Assembly: GCF_900104385.1 (NCBI RefSeq)
Contig: NZ_FNJA01000001.1
Location: forward strand, 1,524,386 to 1,588,385
DNA: 64,000 nt
Direction of reading: 5' to 3'
Source of the DNA: Rhodoferax sp. OV413
GTDB taxonomy: Bacteria; Pseudomonadota; Gammaproteobacteria; Burkholderiales; Burkholderiaceae_C
The notes below the pieces were generated by a model. That model made no database searches, was not told the DNA's origin, and worked only from the letters and a program-made list of their open reading frames with translations. Made by a program: the position numbers and the translations under genes. Positions 52,845 to 60,819 of this stretch are shown here, in pieces (positions within the stretch are counted from its first letter, which is position 1; each line of letters starts with the position of its first letter).

Positions 52845-53345
52845 ATGCCTTCAAAACCACCTCTTACTACCGACACCTGCGCAGCCCAGCTACAAGCCCT
52901 GGGCGCGCAGATCCGCAGCCAGCGCAAGGCTTTACGCCTGAGCGCCACGGTGACGGCCGAGGCGGCGGGGCTGTCGCGGGTGACGCTGCACCGGATTGAA
53001 AAGGGCGAGCCGTCGGTCACCATGGGGGCGTGGTGCAATGCCATGGCGGCGCTGGGTATGGCGCTGCAGGTGCGCAGCGGAGCCGATGCCGATACGGCAG
53101 CGCAAGCGACTGACCGCACCGGCTGGATTCCGGCGCGGGTGGCGCTGGCCGACTACTCGCAACTGCGCGCACTGGCCTGGCAGGTGCACGGCACCGACAC
53201 GCTCACGCCCACAGAGGCGCTGGACATTTACGAACGCAACGCACGCCACCTGGACCTTCAGGCCATGTCCGCCGATGAACAGGCACTGCTGCAGGCGTTA
53301 CGGCTGGCCTTGTCGCGCAGCACTAGCGCGGGCGATGCAGTTTGA
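52845..53345 (+). CDS. XRE-type HTH antitoxin of an AbiEii-like pair
   Basis: 166 residues. An XRE helix-turn-helix lies in residues 13-70 (ATVTAEAAGLSRVTLHRIEKGEPSVTMGAW); a C-terminal helical part of 90 residues would contact the toxin. It overlaps the toxin gene by 11 bp. ATG 52845 was chosen because the earlier starts (TTG 52824, ATG 52833) lie inside the operator dyad. The upstream region is AT-rich. Confidence 0.82.
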   Translation: MPSKPPLTTDTCAAQLQALGAQIRSQRKALRLSATVTAEAAGLSRVTLHRIEKGEPSVTMGAWCNAMAALGMALQVRSGADADTAAQATDRTGWIPARVALADYSQLRALAWQVHGTDTLTPTEALDIYERNARHLDLQAMSADEQALLQALRLALSRSTSAGDAV

Positions 53346-54048
53346 ACGCCCTCACCACCAGCGCATTGCCCATGTGCTGGGTAGGCTGGACGCCGCCACG
53401 CTGCGCCAGTACGGCTGCCTGTTTGGCGGTGGCACCTGTATTGCGCTGCGCTACGGCGAATACCGTGAATCGGTGGACATCGACTTTCTGGTCTCCGACG
53501 CTGCGGGCTACCGCGAGCTGCGGCATGTGCTGACCGGCCCCGAAGGCTTGGCGGCCATCAGCCATGCGCATGCAGTGCCCCTAGTGGCGCTGCGCGAGAT
53601 ACGGGCCGACCAGTACGGCATACGCACACAGGTGCAAATGGATGGGCAGGCCATCAAGCTGGAGATCGTGCGCGAGGCGCGCATCACCCTGGAGCCCCCG
53701 GTGGCCGACGACACGGTGTGCGGCATCAGCACCTTGACCCGGCTGGACCTGGCCACATCCAAGCTGCTGGCCAACTCAGACCGCCAGGCGGATGACGGCG
53801 TGTTCAGCCGCGACGTGATCGACCTGGCCATGATGGGCTTGCCCCTGCCTGCTTTGCGTGCCGCGCTGGCCAAAGCGGCCGAGGCCTATGGCCCGTCCGT
53901 GGCGCGCGACCTGGGCAAAGCGATTGACCGGCTGCAGAACCGCACGGGTTGGCTGGAGCGCTGCATGCAAGCCATGGCCATGCAAATGCCCAAGGCCGTG
54001 CTGTGGCAAAAGCTACGGGCTCTGCGGCGCATCGTGCCGGGCGCCTGA
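53335..54048 (+). CDS. AbiEii/AbiGii-type nucleotidyltransferase toxin
   Basis: 237 residues. The nucleotidyltransferase motif GGTCIALRYGEYRESVDIDF includes the GG..T and DID metal-binding residues; DLATSKLLANSDR and RDVIDLAMM match motifs III and IV of AbiEii/MenT proteins, which transfer nucleotides to tRNA or other targets and stop growth. The usual partner AbiEi is replaced by an XRE protein, a common variant. Translation is coupled to the antitoxin by an 11-bp overlap. Confidence 0.85.
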   Translation: MQFERPHHQRIAHVLGRLDAATLRQYGCLFGGGTCIALRYGEYRESVDIDFLVSDAAGYRELRHVLTGPEGLAAISHAHAVPLVALREIRADQYGIRTQVQMDGQAIKLEIVREARITLEPPVADDTVCGISTLTRLDLATSKLLANSDRQADDGVFSRDVIDLAMMGLPLPALRAALAKAAEAYGPSVARDLGKAIDRLQNRTGWLERCMQAMAMQMPKAVLWQKLRALRRIVPGA

Positions 54049-54099
54049 GGCCCTTGCACCGGCGACTACGGCATCTGAGCCACAACCAGCCAACCCGCC

Positions 54100-54426
54100 A
54101 TGCCCCGCCGCAAACACCACCACGTCTACGTGATCGAACTCTCCAAGGACGTGCTGCTGGAGCCTCGTTTTCGCAAGGGCAACCCGGGCTACGTAGAGGG
54201 CAAGCCCTGCGTGTATGTGGGCATGACGGGGCTAGACCCGGATGTGCGCTTTGACAAACACAAGGCCGGCATCCAGGCCAACCGCTATGTGCTGCTGTAC
54301 GGTCTACGCCTGCTGCCCGATCTCTACGAGGCCTTCAACCCCCTGCGCTACGAAGATGCCGTGGACAAGGAGATCGAGATCGGCATCGACCTGCGCTCGG
54401 CAGGATTCGGGGTGTGGCAGGCCTGA
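54100..54426 (+). CDS. Small GIY-YIG-like protein
   Basis: 108 residues. The N-terminal VYVIEL, the later CVYVGMTGLDPDVRFDKH with an Arg and His at suitable spacing, and a conserved Glu further on resemble the GIY-YIG nuclease core, but the first motif is VYV rather than GIY and the domain is short. The C-terminus RSAGFGVWQA is typical of a conserved hypothetical family. It may be a nuclease, or an inactive relative. It lies 51 bp after the AbiEii-like gene and 56 bp before udk. Confidence 0.55.
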   Translation: MPRRKHHHVYVIELSKDVLLEPRFRKGNPGYVEGKPCVYVGMTGLDPDVRFDKHKAGIQANRYVLLYGLRLLPDLYEAFNPLRYEDAVDKEIEIGIDLRSAGFGVWQA

Positions 54427-54482
54427 GCACAGCACCCGGCTTGTAAGATCAGGCGTTTTGTCAGCCTGGATACGGAGATCGC

Positions 54483-55127
54483 ATGAGCAAACCCAACAAC
54501 AATAAACCCTTCGTGATCGGCGTCGCAGGCGGCAGTGGCAGCGGTAAATCGACGGTGACGCGCCAGGTGCTGTCATCCATCGGGCCGGAGATGACGGCGG
54601 TGCTGATCCAGGACGACTACTACTGCGACCAGACGCATATGACGCCCGAAGATCGGCGCAAGACCAATTACGACCACCCCGACGCATTTGACTGGCCGCT
54701 GATGGTGCAGCATGTGCAGGCGCTACGCCGCGGCGAAGCTATCGAGATGCCGACCTACGATTTCACGCAGGACAACCGCGCCAGCAAAACCATCACCGTC
54801 AAGCCCGCACCGGTGATCGTGATCGAAGGCCTGTTTGCGCTGTTTGACGCCGATTTGCGCAAGATGATGTCGCTGAAGATTTTTGTCGATACCGCCGCCG
54901 ATGTGCGCTTCATCCGCCGCCTGCAGCGCGACATGGCCGAGCGCGGGCGCAGCGCCGAAAGCGTGATCAACCAGTACCTGGAAACCGTGCGCCCCATGCA
55001 CAAGCAGTTCATCGAGCCAACCAAGCGCCGCGCCGACGTGATCCTGCCGCACGGCGCCAACGGGCCGGCGGTGGACATCATTACCACCAAGGTGGTAAGC
55101 CTGATCCGCGATCTGGAGCGCGGCTAA
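54483..55127 (+). CDS. udk: Uridine kinase
   Basis: 214 residues, the usual length; phosphorylates uridine and cytidine with GTP or ATP. Walker A is GVAGGSGSGKSTVTRQV; IQDDYYCDQTHM, NYDHPDAFDWPLM and PTYDFTQDNRASKTI are the nucleoside-binding blocks. It marks the right border of the accessory region. Preceded by GGAGA. Confidence 0.94.
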   Translation: MSKPNNNKPFVIGVAGGSGSGKSTVTRQVLSSIGPEMTAVLIQDDYYCDQTHMTPEDRRKTNYDHPDAFDWPLMVQHVQALRRGEAIEMPTYDFTQDNRASKTITVKPAPVIVIEGLFALFDADLRKMMSLKIFVDTAADVRFIRRLQRDMAERGRSAESVINQYLETVRPMHKQFIEPTKRRADVILPHGANGPAVDIITTKVVSLIRDLERG

Positions 55128-55162
55128 CGCCTATACGGTGCCGTGGCTAGTCCGCTACTTTT

Positions 55163-55207
55163 TTTGTAGCAGACAGCGAATATTCCACCTGCGCCAGCAA
55201 CCCATTA
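55163..55207 (+). repeat. Family A intergenic repeat, copy 13
   Basis: Contains TTTGTAGCAGACAGCG and ends CCTGCGCCAGCAACCCATTA. It fills the gap between udk and the convergent peptidase gene, and its last three bases are that gene's stop codon. Confidence 0.7.
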
Positions 55208-56116
55208 CCCTACAAACTCAACCGCAGCACATACCACCGCCACCTGCGCGGCGATGCATTGCTCTGGCGTAGCCTGCGGACTATCGGGGTACACCTCGGT
55301 CGTCGTGGTGTAGCGCGCGCCCGAGATGCCGGCGCACAGGCTCAGCTCTTTCATTGCGTAGTGGATCACGCCATGGGCGACCAGCGGTGAGCCGATGATG
55401 CCGCCGTGCGCATCGGCCGGCGCGATGTGTGTGACGCGCTCTACTGCTTCGATGATGGCCTGCTGGAACGCGGGTTGGGGATTCGCCGTGTCGTCCACCA
55501 GGTAGAAGCCGTCGGGGATGCCGTGGGGCTCGAAGGGCTTGCCATCGCGCGCAGCCACCGCTGGCAGGTATTCAGAGCCGTCGGTGTCGGTCGTTTCGTG
55601 CAGGTCGATGTGGGCCGCAAACTGGCCGCGCAAGGGCTCCACCAGGCGCATCAGGGCGGCGGATTCCTGCGCCGGGCTGTCCGTACGGAACGAGCGGTTC
55701 GGGTCGATGGCGTCGAAGTTCCAGCGCTGGATGCGTTCGTAGGCCCAGGGGCTGACACAGGGCACAACCAGCAGGTTGACACGGCCGGCATAGCTTTCGG
55801 CATGCGCGTCCACAAAACGCAGCGCACCCAAGACACCGCTGGTTTCATAGCCGTGCACGCCGCCGGTGACCAGCACGCTGGGCAAGGCGCTATTCCAGTT
55901 GCGGCTGCGGATGGCCTGCAGCGCAAAGCGCTCGTCGCCATAGACGACTTCTGCATAGCTTTCCACGTCGAAGCGCTCGCGCAAGAGGTCTACCGCAGTC
56001 AGCACATCGTCCGCATAACTGCGCTGCCGCACCTGGCGCGCGCGCCACTGGGCCAGCTCTGCCGCGCCCCAGGCTTGGCCGGGGGTACCGATGGGGTAGA
56101 AATGGGGGTTGCTCAT
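55205..56116 (-). CDS. M14-family metallocarboxypeptidase
   Basis: 303 residues, no signal peptide. The zinc ligands are HxxE in GGVHGYETSG and His in AAHIDLHETTD; the catalytic Glu is in TTTEVYPDS. It belongs to the bacterial M14 group related to succinylglutamate desuccinylase/aspartoacylase. The substrate is unknown; a cytoplasmic peptide or amide hydrolase is likely. Convergent with udk. Confidence 0.87.
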   Translation of the reverse strand: MSNPHFYPIGTPGQAWGAAELAQWRARQVRQRSYADDVLTAVDLLRERFDVESYAEVVYGDERFALQAIRSRNWNSALPSVLVTGGVHGYETSGVLGALRFVDAHAESYAGRVNLLVVPCVSPWAYERIQRWNFDAIDPNRSFRTDSPAQESAALMRLVEPLRGQFAAHIDLHETTDTDGSEYLPAVAARDGKPFEPHGIPDGFYLVDDTANPQPAFQQAIIEAVERVTHIAPADAHGGIIGSPLVAHGVIHYAMKELSLCAGISGARYTTTTEVYPDSPQATPEQCIAAQVAVVCAAVEFVG

Positions 56117-56214
56117 GGGTGTTGGCTAAAAAAATGTTTGGGCATTATCAGGTTCGCCGTGCCCGGCAACACGCAGCCCTTGCAATCCTGACCCCGCGCC
56201 ACTATCTAGATGCG

Positions 56215-56655
56215 ATGAGCGAATCCCTGCACATCGTCTGCCCCCATTGCCACACCACCAACCGCGTACGCGCCGACCAGCTTGGCAGCGCGCCGGATTG
56301 CGGAAGCTGTAAAAAGCCCTTGTTCACCGGCAAGCCGGTCGACCTGGACGTCGCCGCGTTCGACAAGCACCTGCAGCGCAACCAGATCCCGCTGCTGGTG
56401 GACTTCTGGGCGCCGTGGTGCGGCCCATGTCGGCAGATGGCGCCGGCCTATGTGCAGGCCGCGGGCCAGCTGGAGCCGCGCGTCCGCGTCGCCAAGGTGG
56501 ACACCGAGTCGCACCAGGCCTTGGGAGCGCGCTACCAGATTCGCAGCATTCCGACCCTGGCGTTGTTCGTGGGCGGCCGTGAAGTGGCCCGCCAGGCCGG
56601 TGCCATGGGTGCGACCGACATCGTGCGCTGGGTACAGCAGCACAGCCCGCGCTAA
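56215..56655 (+). CDS. trxC: Thioredoxin 2 (zinc-containing)
   Basis: 146 residues. The N-terminal zinc ribbon has CPHC and CGSC; the thioredoxin active site is WCGPC within DFWAPWCGPCRQMAP; the cis-Pro lies in IRSIPTLALF. It reduces disulfides and is stress-linked in other bacteria, where OxyR controls trxC; no OxyR site was recognised here. ATG 56215 (MSESLHIVCPHC) is the standard start. It is divergent from the M14 gene by about 100 bp. Confidence 0.93.
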   Translation: MSESLHIVCPHCHTTNRVRADQLGSAPDCGSCKKPLFTGKPVDLDVAAFDKHLQRNQIPLLVDFWAPWCGPCRQMAPAYVQAAGQLEPRVRVAKVDTESHQALGARYQIRSIPTLALFVGGREVARQAGAMGATDIVRWVQQHSPR

Positions 56656-56767
56656 AACGCTTACCTTAGTTTGCAGTAACCCGACAGCAGTACAAGTATT
56701 CGCCGGCTGCTACCTTTCGCCACCTGTTATTTTCTTTCCCATTCACCATCCACTCACGTTCAACACC

Positions 56768-57823
56768 ATGCTATTCAATCCCCTGCAACTCGGCTCCATC
56801 ACCCTCCCTAACCGTATCCTGCTGGCGCCGCTGACGCGCACCCGTGCCGACGCCGGCCACGTGCCCAACGACCTGATGACCGAGTACTACAGCCAGCGCG
56901 CCACTGGCGGCCTGCTGATCACCGAGTGCACCATGGTGGCTCCCGGCACCTCGGCCTTCATCAACGAGCCCGGCATCTACAACGACGCGCAGATCGCCGC
57001 CTGGAAGAAGGTCACCGCCGCCGTACACGCCAAGGGCGGCCGCATCTTCATGCAGATCTGGCACGCCGGCCGCGCCGCGCACCCGGACATCAACGACGGT
57101 GTGCCCACCGTGTCGTCCAGCGCCACCGCAGTGGAAGGCGACATCCACACACTGACCGGAAAGGTACCGCACGCCGTGCCGCGCGCACTGGCTGCTGAAG
57201 AAATTCCGGCCATCGTCGCCGCCTTCGCCCAGGGTGCCAAGAACGCCATCGCTGCCGGTTTTGACGGCGTGGAAGTGCACGGTGCGAATGGCTACCTGAT
57301 CGACCAGTTCCTGCGCGACACGCCGAACCAGCGCACCGACGGCTACGGCGGCTCGCTGGAGAACCGCGCGCGCTTCCTGTTCGAAGTGCTGACCGCCGTA
57401 ACCGCCGCCATCGGCGCCGACAAGGTGGGCCTGCGCCTGTCGCCGCTGAACAGCTACAACAGCATGAAAGACAGCGACCCACTGGCGCTGATCAGCTTCC
57501 TGGCCGACAAGCTCAACGCCTACAAGCTGGCCTATCTGCACGTGATGCGCGCCGACTTCTTTGGCGCACAAAAAGGCGACGTGCTGAGCATCGCCCGCGA
57601 GAAATACCAGGGCGTGCTGGTCGGCAACATGGGCTACACCGCCGAAGAAGCCGAGGAAGCCATCAGCGCCGGCAAGCTCGACGCGGTGGCCTTTGGCACC
57701 AGCTTCCTGGCCAACCCCGACCTGCCCGCACGCATCCAGCTCAAGGCCCCGCTGAACACGCCTGACCAGAGCACCTTCTACAGCCCGGGCGCCAAGGGCT
57801 ATACGGACTACCCGACGCTGTAA
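56768..57823 (+). CDS. nemA: Old yellow enzyme-family alkene reductase
   Basis: 351 residues; an FMN enzyme that reduces activated C=C bonds and nitro compounds with NAD(P)H. Key blocks: NRILLAPLTRTRAD, QIWHAGRA, FDGVEVHGANGYLIDQFLRDTPNQRTDGYGG with the substrate-binding His and Asn, and AFGTSFLANPDL. ATG 56768 gives MLFNPLQLG, the usual start. The symbol is by similarity to NemA/XenB; the physiological substrate is not known. Confidence 0.9.
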   Translation: MLFNPLQLGSITLPNRILLAPLTRTRADAGHVPNDLMTEYYSQRATGGLLITECTMVAPGTSAFINEPGIYNDAQIAAWKKVTAAVHAKGGRIFMQIWHAGRAAHPDINDGVPTVSSSATAVEGDIHTLTGKVPHAVPRALAAEEIPAIVAAFAQGAKNAIAAGFDGVEVHGANGYLIDQFLRDTPNQRTDGYGGSLENRARFLFEVLTAVTAAIGADKVGLRLSPLNSYNSMKDSDPLALISFLADKLNAYKLAYLHVMRADFFGAQKGDVLSIAREKYQGVLVGNMGYTAEEAEEAISAGKLDAVAFGTSFLANPDLPARIQLKAPLNTPDQSTFYSPGAKGYTDYPTL

Positions 57824-57832
57824 TCCGCCAAC

Positions 57833-57900
57833 CAGCTGCAGCCACTGCAGCTGATTCCACAAGGGCTGGGGGCCAATTTAGCTTGGACCCCAGCCCTTGT
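57833..57900 (+). terminator. Tandem hairpins after the old yellow enzyme gene
   Basis: First, CAGCTGCAG-CCA-CTGCAGCTG (57833-57853, 9-bp arms). Second, ACAAGGGCTGGGG, a 16-nt loop, and its exact 13-bp complement (57859-57900). No T-run follows, so termination is uncertain; they may protect the 3' end or form a Rho-blocking structure. Confidence 0.45.
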
Positions 57901-57964
57901 CGCATTCCAGCCTCACCCCCGCTTCGGTTACCCTCACCGCATCGCAAACGAAGGGAAATCTGCC

Positions 57965-58213
57965 ATGAAAAAACTCAACATCACCATCCAGCTCGAAATG
58001 TCCGTACCCGACGACTGGGAGCTGAGCAAGACCTCCGAAGGCGGCCAGGTGCTGAAGCTGCCGAATGGCCAGTTCATGGACATCGCCATCGAGCCGCTGT
58101 TTGCCAACGACCCGGAAGACACCTGGACCAGCACCGGCGACGACGATGTGCTGAACGACGTGCTGGACATGATCGAAAGCGAAGACGTAACCTACCAGTT
58201 CGTCACCCACTAA
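57965..58213 (+). CDS. Small conserved-type hypothetical protein
   Basis: 82 residues, acidic, no signal peptide. The sequence alternates short strands (LNITIQLEMSVPDDWEL, GQVLKLPNGQFMDIAIEP) with an acidic C-terminal helix. GAAGGGAAA precedes the start and codon use looks normal, supporting a real gene. No family recognised. Stands alone between the old yellow enzyme gene and another small gene on the same strand. Confidence 0.65.
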   Translation: MKKLNITIQLEMSVPDDWELSKTSEGGQVLKLPNGQFMDIAIEPLFANDPEDTWTSTGDDDVLNDVLDMIESEDVTYQFVTH

Positions 58214-58367
58214 ACAGCTGTTCACGGGCCTGTGCCGGGCAACACGCGGCGCTGTGCGGCATGCAAACGGGCGGTTATCTGACACGCTTTAGCGGACGCC
58301 CGGTTTGTAATGGGATTCAGCTGCGCCACTGTGCGCACCCTATTCCACCAAGCTACAGGAGTCCGCC

Positions 58368-58580
58368 ATGACCATTTATGCCTCTATCACCGGCCTCGTC
58401 ACCTACACCCCCGGCGACGGTGCGCCCATCGAGATCCCCAAAGGCCCGGTAGAAATCGATCTGGCGCCCGACAGCGCCACCCTCAGCTGGACGTCCGAAG
58501 GCGTCGCCGGCCTGACCGCCATCCCGCTCACCCAGTACAAAGAGTATGTGCGCGACAAGAAGATCACACTGGTGCCGTAA
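58368..58580 (+). CDS. Small hypothetical protein
   Basis: 70 residues, rich in beta-prone residues (ITGLVTYTPGDGAPIEIPKGPVEIDL), with a good ACAGGAG ribosome site. No family recognised. Size and strand match the neighbour at 57965-58213, with 154 bp between them, so they may be expressed separately. Confidence 0.6.
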   Translation: MTIYASITGLVTYTPGDGAPIEIPKGPVEIDLAPDSATLSWTSEGVAGLTAIPLTQYKEYVRDKKITLVP

Positions 58581-58607
58581 GCCGGGCTAGCCCGCCGGCG
58601 CTATGGT

Positions 58608-58653
58608 TTACATAGCTGCCTACGCAGGTATTTAGAGCGCCAGGAGCAGATTT
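58608..58653 (+). repeat. Family A intergenic repeat, copy 14
   Basis: Contains CATAGCTGCCTACGCAGG then AGCGCCAGGAGCAGATTT. It lies 27 bp after the 70-residue gene. Confidence 0.75.
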
Positions 58654-58738
58654 CATTACTGAATTGCAGACTTAGCTCTTGCCCACAGATGCCGGCTTGC
58701 GTCGCACGTGCAGATGTACTTGCTGTCGAATCCAAAAA

Positions 58739-59365
58739 CTACGCCGCCACCACCAACCCATAGCGCGCCCGCAGCCCGTCGGCCACCCGCACAAACGGGG
58801 ACGACACTGCCGCCTGGTCCAGCGGGTGTAGTCGGCTGTAGATGCCGTCGCGGGCATTGCCCGGGTCGCCGGCCACATACAGCTGGGTGGTCAGCAGCTC
58901 GCGCGGGCCGAGCTTGATCTTGGCGTGGATGTGCGGCGTACGGCCGGTGTAGGGCGCGGGCTGGATGGTGCGGAAGCGAAAGGCTCCCTGCGCATCCAGC
59001 CGCACGCGGCCAAAGCCCTGGAACGCTGGGTTCACCCGGCCGCCGTCACCGGGGTGGTCGTAGTGGCCGGTTTCGTCGCACTGCCAGATTTCGATGCTCG
59101 CGCCTTTGAGCGGCCGGCCGTCCAGGTCGGTGACCACGCCTTCAACCCAGGCAGGGTGGCCGGCCGCATAGGCCAGGCTGCCGTTCTTTAACAGATCGAA
59201 ATCGGCGTCCTTGGGCTCGCGCACCGGGTAGTAAGGGCCTTCGGTCTGGGCCGGGGTGGCGCGCAGCCGGGTCTGGGCGCTGGCCAGCGGCCACGCTGTA
59301 CCAAGGGCGGCGGCACTGGCCCATCCGAGTGCATGGCGGCGGCTGAGGACTTGTGCGATGGGCAT
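58739..59365 (-). CDS. Exported intradiol ring-cleavage dioxygenase-like protein
   Basis: 208 residues. The N-terminus (LSRRHALGWASAAALG) is a Tat-type signal, cleaved near ASAQTR. The fold matches protocatechuate 3,4-dioxygenase beta-type proteins: TEGPYYPV, IEIWQCDETGHYDHP with a Tyr ligand, and YTGRTPHIHAKI with the two His ligands of Fe(III). Exported single-gene relatives of catechol/protocatechuate dioxygenases are known, but their natural substrates are mostly unknown. No alpha-subunit gene is nearby. Bracketed by family A copies 14 and 15. Confidence 0.82.
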   Translation of the reverse strand: MPIAQVLSRRHALGWASAAALGTAWPLASAQTRLRATPAQTEGPYYPVREPKDADFDLLKNGSLAYAAGHPAWVEGVVTDLDGRPLKGASIEIWQCDETGHYDHPGDGGRVNPAFQGFGRVRLDAQGAFRFRTIQPAPYTGRTPHIHAKIKLGPRELLTTQLYVAGDPGNARDGIYSRLHPLDQAAVSSPFVRVADGLRARYGLVVAA

Positions 59366-59447
59366 GGTGGAACTCCAGGTGTGCTGTCATGTACGAGACA
59401 GCCGATGGCGCGAAGTTCCGGTGGCCGTGGCAAACAGAAATGCTCTA

Positions 59448-59496
59448 TTTTCAATAGCATCTTGCGCTTATTGGATATGCGCCACAAGCCGATTCG
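59448..59496 (+). repeat. Family A intergenic repeat, copy 15
   Basis: Contains CAATAGCATCTTGCGC then TATGCGCCACAAGCCGATT. It lies in the divergent promoter region between the dioxygenase and DUF917 genes. Confidence 0.75.
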
Positions 59497-59629
59497 ACAC
59501 CTAAACCATCCGGTACTTGGAATGGTCCGTGCTTGCAGCGAATGCAAAGCCCTGGTGCTCGCACAAGCAACTGTTACAGTTTGTGTCAGGCTCCCCGCAT
59601 CCCTGCCACTGCACCGTTCAAAGGAAACA

Positions 59630-60811
59630 ATGACGTCTTATCGCTATGGAATTGCCGATTTTCGATCGATTGCCGCAGGTGCTGCGGTGCTTGCCAGCGG
59701 CGGGGGCGGCAGCTACCGCGACGCGCTGACGATATTGCAGCAGCTGGCCGACAGCGGCTGGAGCGAGAGCGTTACCGTCCAGCCCTATGACGGCACGAGC
59801 AATGCCTGCGTGCTGGCCATGATGGGTTCGCCCGACGCCGGCGACCAGCTGACGCTGACCGACATCCAGAACTCGGTTCTCAATACGCTGCAGCTGCTGC
59901 AGGCCAATACCGGCTGCACCGTGGGCTGCGTGATCCCGGTGGAGATCGGTGCCATCAACTCGCTGGTGCCGCTGATCGCCGCAGCCATGACGCCCGGCAG
60001 CATGTGGGTGGTGGACGGCGATGGCGCCGGCCGCGCCGTGCCTGAGCTGCCGCAAACCACGTTCAGCGGCAGCAACACTTTGCCCGTCAGCCCCTGCGCC
60101 CTGGCCACCGACGTGGCCGACCCCAGTGCGGTCGAATCGGCCCTGCTCACGGCCAGCAATGCGGCCAAGATGGAATCGCTGGCGGGCGGCGTGGTCGGCG
60201 GCTTTGGCGGGTTTTCCGGCATCGCGCTGTGGCCGTCCAACCCCAGCAATGGCTATGGACTCACGGGGAGCTACATCCCCGGCACGCTGGGCCAGGCCTG
60301 GGCTCTGGGCCAGTTTCTGCTGACGGCGACCAGCCCGCCGACGGCAGCCGATGTGGCGGCCCAGATCAGCCTGATCACCGGGCGCGCAGCCTCGGTGACC
60401 GTGCGCAATTTCTACATCACGGCGATTTCCCAGTCCACCACCACAGCATCGCTCGACGCCGGCGTGATTCGTCTAGACAATACGCCCGATCCGGCCACCA
60501 GCACGCAAACGCACACCATCTACAACATGAACGAGAACCTCATCATGTATTCGAGCCAGAGCGCAGTGCCCGACACCATTGCGCCGGACTCGATTTGCTA
60601 CTACTCGGAAAGCACCGGCCTGGGGTTCTCTAACGCCAGCGACGATCTGGCGGTGTACTTCGACAGTGCCACCGGCAAGAGCACCGGCCAGACCGTCAGC
60701 ATCATCCAGGTCGCCACAGTGCCGCAGCTGTACAACGCGCCTGGCGTGCTGGCCTCGTTTGCCAGCCTGCTGCGCGACATAGGCTACGCAGGCGTGATGC
60801 CCACCAACTGA
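59630..60811 (+). CDS. DUF917 (S-methyl thiohydantoin desulfurase-like) family protein
   Basis: 393 residues. The family pattern is visible in VLASGGGGSYRDAL, MGSPDAGDQ, PVEIGAINSLVPLIAAA and WVVDGDGAGRAVPEL. Related domains occur with hydantoinase/oxoprolinase enzymes, but the reaction here is not known. AAAGGA precedes ATG 59630. A GGDEF gene follows after 8 bp, so the two are likely co-transcribed. Confidence 0.78.
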   Translation: MTSYRYGIADFRSIAAGAAVLASGGGGSYRDALTILQQLADSGWSESVTVQPYDGTSNACVLAMMGSPDAGDQLTLTDIQNSVLNTLQLLQANTGCTVGCVIPVEIGAINSLVPLIAAAMTPGSMWVVDGDGAGRAVPELPQTTFSGSNTLPVSPCALATDVADPSAVESALLTASNAAKMESLAGGVVGGFGGFSGIALWPSNPSNGYGLTGSYIPGTLGQAWALGQFLLTATSPPTAADVAAQISLITGRAASVTVRNFYITAISQSTTTASLDAGVIRLDNTPDPATSTQTHTIYNMNENLIMYSSQSAVPDTIAPDSICYYSESTGLGFSNASDDLAVYFDSATGKSTGQTVSIIQVATVPQLYNAPGVLASFASLLRDIGYAGVMPTN

Positions 60812-60819
60812 TACAGGCC

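Noticed and set aside
49480-54430. Prophage or integrative element around the defence-like genes
   Set aside because: No integrase, transposase, tRNA target or terminal att-like repeats were found; only AT-richness and family A repeats support mobility.
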